From Streptomyces viridochromogenes DSM 40736 (lineage in GTDB: Bacteria; Actinomycetota; Actinomycetes; Streptomycetales; Streptomycetaceae): a stretch of DNA of 64,000 nucleotides. The position numbers and the translations under genes are program-made. A model generated the notes under the pieces. The model saw nothing but the letters and a program-made list of their open reading frames with translations, ran no database searches and had not been told where the DNA came from. Shown piece by piece: positions 17,625 through 24,887 of this stretch (position 1 is the first letter of the stretch; each line of letters opens with the position of its first letter). The DNA lies in NCBI RefSeq assembly GCF_000158955.1, contig NZ_GG657757.1:6603178-6667177 (forward strand), in the 5' to 3' direction.

Positions 17625-18295
17625 CAGTGACCGCCCTCCTCTTCGGGACCCTTGGCGAACGCCGCCTCGACCGTGTCGACCTCGTCGGTGCGCATCATCA
17701 CGTGCACCAGGTCGCCCTCCTGCAACACCGTCTGCGAGGTGGGCAGGACCGCCTCGCCGAGCCGGGTCAGGAACGCCACGCGTACTCCGGTCTCCTCCTG
17801 GATCCGGCTGATCTTGTGGCCGACCCACGCGGTGGAGGTGTGCACCTCGGCGAGCTGGACACCACCGGTCGGGTCGCGCCACAGCGGCTCGGCACCGGAG
17901 GGGAGCAGACGGCGCAGCATCTGGTCGGCCGTCCAGCGGACGGTCGCGACGGTCGGGATGCCCAGGCGCTGGTAGACCTCGGCGCGGCGGGGGTCGTAGA
18001 TGCGGGCGGCGACGTTCTCGATGCCGAACATCTCGCGGGCCACGCGCGCGGCGATGATGTTGGAGTTGTCACCGCTGGAGACGGCGGCGAAGGCGCCGGC
18101 CTCCTCGATGCCCGCCTCACGCAGGGTGTCCTGGTCGAAGCCGACCCCCGTCACCCGGCGACCGCCGAAGGACGACCCCAGGCGGCGGAAGGCGGTCGGG
18201 TCCTGGTCCACCACGGCGACCGTGTGGCCCTGTTGCTCCAGGTTCTGGGCCAGGGCGGACCCCACCCTTCCGCAACCCATGATGACAATATGCAT
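17624..18295 (-). CDS. TrkA-type potassium uptake regulator (CeoB-like)
   Basis: A 223-residue RCK protein: MHIVIMGCGRVGSALAQNLE (NAD-binding GxGxxG), acidic strand-2 end VAVVDQDPTA, and the RCK-N core SGDNSNIIAARVAREMFGIENVAARIYDP. A TrkA-C domain follows (STAWVGHKISRIQEETGVRVAFLTR). It is the first gene of a leftward two-gene operon whose second member also has an RCK fold, so the two probably form a hetero-ring that senses nucleotide state. It is divergent from the PfkB gene with 250 nt between starts. The M. tuberculosis equivalent is ceoB (Rv2691). Confidence 0.88.
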   Translation of the reverse strand: MHIVIMGCGRVGSALAQNLEQQGHTVAVVDQDPTAFRRLGSSFGGRRVTGVGFDQDTLREAGIEEAGAFAAVSSGDNSNIIAARVAREMFGIENVAARIYDPRRAEVYQRLGIPTVATVRWTADQMLRRLLPSGAEPLWRDPTGGVQLAEVHTSTAWVGHKISRIQEETGVRVAFLTRLGEAVLPTSQTVLQEGDLVHVMMRTDEVDTVEAAFAKGPEEEGGH

Positions 18296-18545
18296 CGCGT
18301 CACACCGTGCTTCCTGCAGGCCCTCTGGCCCTCATGGCTGTCGTGCTCATGTCTCTCTTTCGGCTCGCCGGGTACCACGTCGCGGCCTGGGTGCGGGCCG
18401 CCATGCACCATCATGCCGGTGGAAACAGGCCATGATGCCCCTCGGGGGCCGGTGCCGCGTTCGACTGCCCGACTCCAACGTATCGGCAAAGTCGCGGGGG
18501 TTGCCGAGGGCCCTGCCTGGGCGTCCCCGGGGGGAGGAACACGCC

Positions 18546-19472
18546 ATGAGTACCGAGATCGACGTTCTCGTCCTGGGCGGCGCGGGCGTGGACACGATCG
18601 TGCACGTGCCCGAGCTGCCCGTGCCGCTCGCGGACAGCCACATGATCCGGCCCGGGATCGTGACGCGGGCGGGCCAGAGCGGCGACTTCGTCGCCCTCGG
18701 GACCAGCGCACTGGGGCTGCGCACCCACCACCTCGACATGCTGGGCGACGACCCCGAGGGCGACCTGGTCCGCGCCCTGCACCGCGACCACGGCATCGCC
18801 CTCACCGCCGTCCCGCAGCCGCTCGGCACCAAACGCGCGGTCAACCTCGTCGGCCCCGACGGCAGACGGCTGTCCCTGTACGACGCCACACGCGCCGCCG
18901 ACACGGACCGGCTGCCCGAGGCCACGGTAAGCGAGCTGGCCGCCCTCAGCCGGCACGCCCACGTCGTCATCACCCAGCCGTGCGCCCAGGCGCTGCCCCT
19001 GCTGCGCGAGGCAGGCGTCACGATCTCGACCGACCTGCACGACTGGGACGGGTCCAACCCCTACCACGAGCCCTTCGCCCACCAGGCCGACCTGGTCTTC
19101 CTCTCCAGCACGGCACTGGCCGACCCGGAGCGGACCATGCGGCGGATCGCCGAGCGGGGCCGTGCCCGGGCGGTCGTGGCCACCGCCGGTGCGGCCGGGG
19201 CGTACCTGCTGGCCGACGGCGACCTGACCCACGTACCCGCCGCCCCGCCGCCGGGGCCGGTGGTCGACTCCAACGGCGCGGGCGACGCCTTCGCGGCCGC
19301 GTTCCTGCACGCCTGGCTGAACGCCGAGCCGGCCCACCGCTGCGCCCGCTTCGGGGCGGTGGCGGGGGCGTACGCCTGCACGATCCCGTCGACCCGGACC
19401 GGCGGCATCGGGCGGGAGGAGCTGGAGGCCCGGGTGGCGGAGCTGGAGGGGTCCTGGGAGCGAACCGGCTAG
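18546..19472 (+). CDS. PfkB-family carbohydrate/nucleoside kinase
   Basis: A 308-residue ribokinase-fold kinase: MSTEIDVLVLGGAGVDTIV, then RAGQSGDFVALGTSALGL (substrate-binding GG-like region), VVATAGAAGAYLLADG, and the C-terminal PfkB signature VVDSNGAGDAFAAAFLHAW with catalytic Asp in NGAGD. The sugar or nucleoside substrate is not determined. Strong ribosome site GGGGGAGGAA. It is inserted between genes that are adjacent in M. tuberculosis (ceoB and Rv2690c), so it is a later addition to this locus. Its TAG stop shares the palindrome CTAG with the stop of the convergent small gene at 19469. Confidence 0.85.
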   Translation: MSTEIDVLVLGGAGVDTIVHVPELPVPLADSHMIRPGIVTRAGQSGDFVALGTSALGLRTHHLDMLGDDPEGDLVRALHRDHGIALTAVPQPLGTKRAVNLVGPDGRRLSLYDATRAADTDRLPEATVSELAALSRHAHVVITQPCAQALPLLREAGVTISTDLHDWDGSNPYHEPFAHQADLVFLSSTALADPERTMRRIAERGRARAVVATAGAAGAYLLADGDLTHVPAAPPPGPVVDSNGAGDAFAAAFLHAWLNAEPAHRCARFGAVAGAYACTIPSTRTGGIGREELEARVAELEGSWERTG

Positions 19473-19588
19473 CGGGCGCCCGGGGAGACGCCTTTGCGGC
19501 GGCTGATGCTGCGGATGCTCGCCGCGGTCAGGAACCCGAGGGCGATGAGGGTGGCCGCGGCGCCGATCAGTTCTGCGGTCGGGTGCAT
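19469..19588 (-). CDS. Small single-helix membrane protein, 39 aa
   Basis: Read leftwards from ATG at 19588, with a strong AGGAGG at ideal spacing, to TAG at 19469. The product begins MHPTAELIGAAATLIALGFL and ends ISRRKGVSPGAR. It has one predicted transmembrane helix (about 6-24) followed by a basic cytoplasmic tail, like other bacterial membrane microproteins. It lies between PfkB and the potassium permease genes, divergent from the permease, so it could modulate that permease (inference). It is too short for most gene finders; the ribosome site and topology are the support. Confidence 0.6.
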   Translation of the reverse strand: MHPTAELIGAAATLIALGFLTAASIRSISRRKGVSPGAR

Positions 19589-19772
19589 GGGACCTCCTGG
19601 GGGCGGCAACGGCCGGGAGACGGACAGGGCTTAGTCATATAGGCATGAGAAGCGGGTGACCTGCGGAATCCGCAGCCGCAGCGGCCTCTGAATTCACTCG
19701 GAGAGCAGACGGGACACCGATGAGGGGTGGCGGGTGGTCGAGCCCGCAATCGAACGCTTACGATCCTCTGTT

Positions 19773-21824
19773 GTGTCCAAACTGACCGACGTGCCCAAAC
19801 GGATCCTGATCGGGCGCGCACTGCGCAGTGACCGGCTGGGTGAAACGCTCCTGCCGAAGCGCATCGCACTCCCCGTCTTCGCCTCCGACCCGTTGTCCTC
19901 CGTGGCGTACGCGCCCGGCGAGGTCCTGCTGGTCCTGTCGATCGCGGGTGTGACGGCGTACCACTTCAGCCCCTGGATCGCCGTCGCGGTCGTCGTGCTG
20001 ATGTTCACTGTGGTGGCCTCGTACCGGCAGAACGTGCACGCCTATCCCAGCGGCGGCGGCGACTACGAGGTGGCGAACGTCAACCTCGGGCCCAAGGCGG
20101 GCCTGACGGTCGCGAGCGCGCTGCTCGTCGACTACGTCCTCACCGTCGCCGTGTCGATCTCCTCCGGCATCGAGAACCTCGGCTCCGCGATTCCGTTCGT
20201 CGTCGAGAACAAGGTGGCCTGCGCGATCGGCGTGATCGTGCTGCTGACGCTGATGAACCTGCGCGGTGTGCGCGAGTCGGGCACGCTCTTCGCGATCCCG
20301 ACGTACATCTTCGTCGCCGGCGTCTTCACCATGATCGCCTGGGGGGCCTTCCGCGGACTCGTCCTGGACGACAGCATGCGGGCACCGACTGCGGACTACG
20401 TCATCAAGCCCGAACACCAGGGGCTGGCCGGCTTCGCCCTGGTCTTCCTGCTGCTGCGCGCCTTCTCCTCCGGCTGCGCCGCCCTCACCGGCGTCGAGGC
20501 CATCTCCAACGGCGTCCCGGCCTTCCGCAAGCCCAAGTCGAAGAACGCCGCGACCACCCTCGCGATGATGGGCCTGCTGGCCGTCACCATGTTCTGCGGC
20601 ATCATCGCGCTGGCCGCCGCGACCGACGTCCGCATGGCCGAGAACCCGGCCAAGGACCTCGTCCACAACGGCGTCCCGCTCGGCCCGGGCTACGTCCAGA
20701 ACCCGGTGATCTCCCAGGTCGCCGAGGCCGTCTTCGGCAAGGGCAGCTTCCTGTTCATCATCCTGGCCGCGGCCACCGCGCTGGTGCTGTTCCTCGCCGC
20801 CAACACCGCCTACAACGGCTTCCCGCTGCTCGGCTCGATCCTCGCCCAGGACCGCTACCTGCCGCGCCAGCTGCACACTCGCGGCGACCGGCTGGCCTTC
20901 TCCAACGGCATCGTGCTCCTCGCGGGCGCCGCCGGGCTGCTGGTCGGGATCTACGGCGCCGACTCCACCCGCCTGATCCAGCTCTACATTGTCGGCGTGT
21001 TCGTGTCCTTCACGCTCAGCCAGACCGGCATGGTCCGGCACTGGAACCGCCACCTGGCCACCGAGACGGACCCGGCCAAGCGCCGCCACATGGTCCGCTC
21101 GCGCGCCATCAACGCCTTCGGCGCCTTCTTCACCGGCCTCGTGCTGGTCGTCGTCCTGCTCACCAAGTTCACGCACGGCGCGTGGGTCGCCCTGCTCGGC
21201 ATGGTGATCTTCTACGCGACGATGACGGCCATCCGTAAGCACTACGACCGGGTCGCCGATGAGATCGCCGCCCCCGAGGGCCCGAGCGACGACAGCGTGC
21301 GGCCCTCCCGGATCCACTCCGTCGTGCTGATCTCCAAGATCCACCGCCCGACGCTGCGCGCCCTGGCCTACGCCAAGCTGATGCGCTCGGACTCGCTGGA
21401 GGCGCTGAGCGTCAACGTCGACCCGGCGGAGACCAAGGCCCTGCGCGAGGAGTGGGAGCGGCGCGGCATCGACGTGCCGCTGAAGGTCCTCGACTCGCCC
21501 TACCGCGAGATCACGCGGCCGATCATCGAGTACGTCAAGGGACTGCGCAAGGAGTCGCCACGGGACGCCGTGTCCGTGATCATCCCCGAGTACGTCGTCG
21601 GCCACTGGTACGAGCACCTGCTGCACAACCAGAGCGCCCTGCGACTCAAGGGCCGACTGCTGTTCACCCCGGGGATCATGGTGACCTCGGTGCCGTACCA
21701 GCTCCAGTCCTCCGAGGCGGCCAAGCGGCGGGCCCGCAGGCAGCAGGACTGGAACGCCCCCGGTGCGGTACGGCGTGGTCCGGCGCAGGAGCGTCCGAAG
21801 GAGTCCTCGGAGCCGAAGCCCTGA
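19773..21824 (+). CDS. KimA-like APC-superfamily potassium/proton permease
   Basis: A 683-residue membrane protein from GTG 19773, giving VSKLTDVPKRILIGRALRSD; the frame is open to 19734. There are about 12 helices, with the family block ALPVFASDPLSSVAYAPGE (helix 1 unwound region), NVHAYPSGGGDYEVA and ALTGVEAISNGVPAFR. The cytoplasmic C-terminal domain of about 200 residues (RIHSVVLISKIHRPTLRALA) is the USP-like domain seen in KimA transporters, which binds c-di-AMP in Bacillus. It is equivalent to M. tuberculosis Rv2690c beside ceoBC. It probably imports K+, controlled by the two TrkA proteins. The tail (KRRARRQQ...) is basic and proline-rich. Confidence 0.83.
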   Translation: MSKLTDVPKRILIGRALRSDRLGETLLPKRIALPVFASDPLSSVAYAPGEVLLVLSIAGVTAYHFSPWIAVAVVVLMFTVVASYRQNVHAYPSGGGDYEVANVNLGPKAGLTVASALLVDYVLTVAVSISSGIENLGSAIPFVVENKVACAIGVIVLLTLMNLRGVRESGTLFAIPTYIFVAGVFTMIAWGAFRGLVLDDSMRAPTADYVIKPEHQGLAGFALVFLLLRAFSSGCAALTGVEAISNGVPAFRKPKSKNAATTLAMMGLLAVTMFCGIIALAAATDVRMAENPAKDLVHNGVPLGPGYVQNPVISQVAEAVFGKGSFLFIILAAATALVLFLAANTAYNGFPLLGSILAQDRYLPRQLHTRGDRLAFSNGIVLLAGAAGLLVGIYGADSTRLIQLYIVGVFVSFTLSQTGMVRHWNRHLATETDPAKRRHMVRSRAINAFGAFFTGLVLVVVLLTKFTHGAWVALLGMVIFYATMTAIRKHYDRVADEIAAPEGPSDDSVRPSRIHSVVLISKIHRPTLRALAYAKLMRSDSLEALSVNVDPAETKALREEWERRGIDVPLKVLDSPYREITRPIIEYVKGLRKESPRDAVSVIIPEYVVGHWYEHLLHNQSALRLKGRLLFTPGIMVTSVPYQLQSSEAAKRRARRQQDWNAPGAVRRGPAQERPKESSEPKP

Positions 21825-21954
21825 GGCGGCGGCTCGTGTGAAGAGGCGACGGCTCGTGTGAAACGGCCGGGCGGCACCCACGTAGACTGGTGGGCTGTTG
21901 TCCGGCCGTTTCCGTTCGGCCCGTCCCCCTCACGCGTTTTGGAGTCACCCCGCC

Positions 21955-23283
21955 ATGCAGGCAGAACCGAGGAAGTCGCTGGTGGGGGAGGAGTACGAGG
22001 TCGAGGTAGGCCCCGTCGCCCACGGTGGTCACTGCATCGCCCGCACCTTTGAGGGCCAGGTGCTGTTCGTCCGGCACGCGCTGCCCGGTGAGCGGGTCGT
22101 GGCCCGGGTGACCGAGGGCGAGGAGGGCGCGCGGTTCCTGCGCGCGGATGCGGTGAAGGTGCTCGACGCCTCCAAGGACCGCATCGACGTGCCGTGCCCG
22201 TTCGCCGGCCCCGGCCGCTGCGGCGGCTGCGACTGGCAGCACGCCAAGCCGGGCGCGCAGCGCCGCCTGAAGGCCGACGTCATCGCCGAGCAGCTCCAGC
22301 GCCTCGCCGGGCTCACGCCCGAGGAGGCCGGCTGGGACGGCACGGTGCTGCCCGCCGAGGGCGACAAGGTGCCCGCGGGCCAGGTCCCCGCGTGGCGTAC
22401 CCGCGTCCAGTACGCGGTCACGGCCGACGGCCGCGCGGGCCTGCGCCGGCACCGCTCGCACGAGGTGGAGCCGATCGACCACTGCATGATCGCCGCGGAG
22501 GGCGTCAGCGAACTCGGCATCGAGAAGCGGGTCTGGACCGGCATGGACTCCGTCGAGGCGATCGCGGCGACGGGTTCACAGGACCGCCAGGTGGTCCTGA
22601 CGCCGAAGCCGGGCGCGCGCCTCCCGCTGGTCGAGCTGGACCGCCCGGTGTCGGTCCTGCGCGTGGACGAGCGCTCCGGCGGCGTCCACCGCGTCCACGG
22701 CCGCCCCTTCGTCCGCGAGCGCGCGGACGGCCGCACCCACCGGGTCGGAGGCGGCGGCTTCTGGCAGGTCCACCCGAAGTCGGCGGACACCCTGGTGACG
22801 GCGGTCATGCAGGGCCTGCTGCCCCGCAAGGGCGACATGGCCCTCGACCTCTACTGCGGCGTCGGCCTCTTCGCAGGCGCCCTCGCCGACCGGGTCGGCG
22901 ACCAGGGCGCGGTCCTCGGCATCGAGTCCGGCAAGCGGGCGGTGGAGGACGCGCGGCACAACCTCGCCGAGTTCGACCGCGTGCGCATCGAACAGGGCAA
23001 GGTCGAGAGCGTGCTGCCGCGCACGGGCATCACGGAGGTCGACCTGATCGTGCTCGACCCGCCGCGGGCGGGGGCGGGCCGGAAGACGGTGGAGCATCTG
23101 ACGTCGCTGAGGGCCCGGCGGATCGCGTACGTGGCGTGCGATCCGGCCGCGCTGGCACGGGACTTGGGGTACTTCCGGGACGGGGGATACCGGGTGCGGA
23201 CGCTTCGGGCGTTCGATCTGTTTCCGATGACGCATCATGTGGAGTGTGTGGCGATTTTGGAGCCCGCTACCAAGGGGCTCTGA
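21955..23283 (+). CDS. TRAM-domain RNA (uracil-5-)-methyltransferase, TrmA/RumA family
   Basis: A 442-residue SAM enzyme that makes m5U in rRNA or tRNA. The N-terminal TRAM RNA-binding domain (VGEEYEVEVGPVAHGGHCIA, about 8-65) is followed by an Fe-S cysteine motif (CPFAGPGRCGGCDW plus a further Cys in DHCMIA), the SAM motif DLYCGVGLFAGALAD, DLIVLDPPRAG and the nucleophilic Cys in YVACDPAALARDL. ATG 21955 follows TTGGAG. It is equivalent to M. tuberculosis Rv2689c, which closes the conserved block there too. The exact RNA target cannot be read. Confidence 0.9.
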   Translation: MQAEPRKSLVGEEYEVEVGPVAHGGHCIARTFEGQVLFVRHALPGERVVARVTEGEEGARFLRADAVKVLDASKDRIDVPCPFAGPGRCGGCDWQHAKPGAQRRLKADVIAEQLQRLAGLTPEEAGWDGTVLPAEGDKVPAGQVPAWRTRVQYAVTADGRAGLRRHRSHEVEPIDHCMIAAEGVSELGIEKRVWTGMDSVEAIAATGSQDRQVVLTPKPGARLPLVELDRPVSVLRVDERSGGVHRVHGRPFVRERADGRTHRVGGGGFWQVHPKSADTLVTAVMQGLLPRKGDMALDLYCGVGLFAGALADRVGDQGAVLGIESGKRAVEDARHNLAEFDRVRIEQGKVESVLPRTGITEVDLIVLDPPRAGAGRKTVEHLTSLRARRIAYVACDPAALARDLGYFRDGGYRVRTLRAFDLFPMTHHVECVAILEPATKGL

Positions 23284-23599
23284 CCTGCTGTTTTCTCGGG
23301 TTTCTCGGGTGTGGCCGATGTGCTCGACCTGTTTCCCGAAGTGCGCGAGGTGGAGCACATCGCAGGTCGGTCGGAACCTCCTGACCTGCGGTTTCGATCA
23401 CTGTTGGGGCGACGGGCGTGTGGTGCCCCCGTGCGTGGCCGGAGCCGCCCAGGGCAGCCCTGACGCTCCTGTGACGCTCGCTCTGATGGAGCGTCAGGTA
23501 CTGGCAAGGGTCTGAGGCACAGGCGTGTCTGCGGTGGCTTCGATCGACTGCAGGGCCGCGGGCTGTCGGCCGCGCCTCCATCGCGAAGGCGGCAGCTCC
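23284..23599. other. Intergenic stretch at the end of the conserved block
   Basis: About 300 bases with no supported gene, between the RNA methyltransferase and an IS remnant. Synteny with other actinobacteria ends here. Short open frames on both strands lack ribosome sites and coding bias. Confidence 0.4.
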
Positions 23600-23730
23600 A
23601 AGGCTCCCGCCGCGGACCGCGCCGGCGGCGTCCCGCCAAACTCCGCGGCGACAAGGGCTACGACTTTGACCACCTTCGCCGACGATTACGCAGCCGCGGC
23701 ACCCAGCATGGCATCGCCTTCACCCTCCTT
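23600..23730 (+). pseudogene. IS5-type transposase remnant
   Basis: One frame reads PAKLRGDKGYDFDHLRRRL then RSRGTQHGIA. This matches the region around the second catalytic Asp of IS5-family DDE transposases, where a typical text is 'RRRPAKLRADKAYD..HLRRWLRxRG'. No start, first catalytic Asp or final Glu region is present, so this is a fragment of roughly 45 codons. Its frame runs in phase into the TPR gene at 23776. Confidence 0.5.
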
Positions 23731-23775
23731 GCATCTTCGCCGAGCAGCCTGCGCAGCATCCGTATGCTCCCGGTC

Positions 23776-24606
23776 ATGAGATTCTTACGACGGCGTGGCC
23801 GAAGCGATGCCCAACGAATGGCGGGGACGCCTGTGGTGGAGGCCAAAGCCCTCTACGAAGCCGGGCGTTATGCCGAGGCGGAGGCCAAAGCCCGCGCCGT
23901 GGCCCGATCGCGGCCACGCGACGACGAGTACGCAGCCGTGGCGCTGAACATCGCCGCGCTCGCGACGGGCGCCCAAGGCCGCCACGCCGAGGCACTCGCC
24001 ACCTACGACGAAGCGCTGCCTGCCTTCAGCAGGATATTTGGAGCCGATCACTGGCTGACCCTGAAGCTGCGCTCGGACCGCGCCCAGCAGATGACCTCGC
24101 TCGGCCAGTACACCGAGTGTGAGGCAGAATGCGCGGCCGTCGCCGAGGCCGCGGGCCGCGGTACCGGCCCGGAGATGCCATTCCTGGCAGCGGCCGCCCG
24201 CAATGGGCTGGTCTTCGCCCTCAATGCGCAGGGGCGCCACCAGGAGGCCGAAGCACTCGCCCGCGAGGCCCTGGCCGCCCACCGCGTACGTGACCGGGCG
24301 TCCGTCGTCCTGCGACTCGGCCTGGCTCGCAGCCTCAACGGCCAGGCCCGCCACGAAGAGGCCCTCACCGAGGCACAGGGCGCCGAAAAGCTGTACCGCG
24401 CTCTGCCCGATGACCAGCGCAATCCAGATACGGGCGCCGTCGAACTGGCCTTTGCCAATGCCCTCTTGGGGTTGCGCCGCGCTCCCGATGCCCGTCGCAA
24501 GGCTTCAGCCGCTCATGATGCCTGCCTGGCCTCCTTCGGCCCGGACCACAGCCGCACCGTCGAAGCGCGAACGCTCCTCGAGCGCATCGACGGCACCCGA
24601 CCGTAA
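23776..24606 (+). CDS. Tetratricopeptide-repeat protein
   Basis: A 276-residue protein from ATG 23776 (MRFLRRRGRSDAQRMAG), after a basic leader. At least five TPR-like helical hairpins are visible: EAKALYEAGRYAEAEAKARAV, NIAALATGAQGRHAEALATYD, QQMTSLGQYTECEAECAAVA, ALNAQGRHQEAEALAREAL and GQARHEEALTEAQGAEKLYR. The last block (ACLASFGPDHSRTVEARTLL) is the kinesin-light-chain type TPR found in Streptomyces NB-ARC/TPR proteins. It is probably a protein-interaction scaffold, and may be a detached TPR half of a larger signalling protein given the adjacent IS debris. Confidence 0.72.
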   Translation: MRFLRRRGRSDAQRMAGTPVVEAKALYEAGRYAEAEAKARAVARSRPRDDEYAAVALNIAALATGAQGRHAEALATYDEALPAFSRIFGADHWLTLKLRSDRAQQMTSLGQYTECEAECAAVAEAAGRGTGPEMPFLAAAARNGLVFALNAQGRHQEAEALAREALAAHRVRDRASVVLRLGLARSLNGQARHEEALTEAQGAEKLYRALPDDQRNPDTGAVELAFANALLGLRRAPDARRKASAAHDACLASFGPDHSRTVEARTLLERIDGTRP

Positions 24607-24822
24607 GCGCAGCGCTCCCGCTCGGGTTAACCAGCCGGCCCCACCGACTGCTGAGGCTGTCCCTGGTCGCCGCCTGGGCCGCCCGCGGTTCGGCTCCGCG
24701 GACTCGGAGGATGCTCCACGGTCTCGGCCGCGCTCTCGGCCACACGGCGGCCCCCGTCAGGCGCTTGTTGGGGCAGCTCGGCGTGTACGGGCAGCGAGAG
24801 GCTTACGGCTGTGGATACGGCG

Positions 24823-24855
24823 ACGGCCGGGACCGTGTGGTGCGGTCCCGGCCGT
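24823..24855. terminator. Bidirectional terminator
   Basis: ACGGCCGGGACCG and CGGTCCCGGCCGT form a perfect 13-bp stem with loop TGTGGTG. It lies between the TPR gene and the leftward Fe-S oxidoreductase. The 215 bases from 24607 to here hold no gene I can support. Confidence 0.8.
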
Positions 24856-24887
24856 TACGGCTGTCCTTGCGGGTTTAGGTCACCGGC

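Noticed and set aside
19589..19772. Possible c-di-AMP riboswitch upstream of the KimA-like gene
   Set aside because: KimA genes are often under such control, but I could not align the leader with the conserved ydaO/yuaA motifs by eye; an Infernal search would decide.
19758..21881. A 707-codon leftward frame opposite the potassium permease
   Set aside because: It is antisense to a clear APC permease and consists of Arg/Gly/Asp-rich text without domains; a high-GC shadow.
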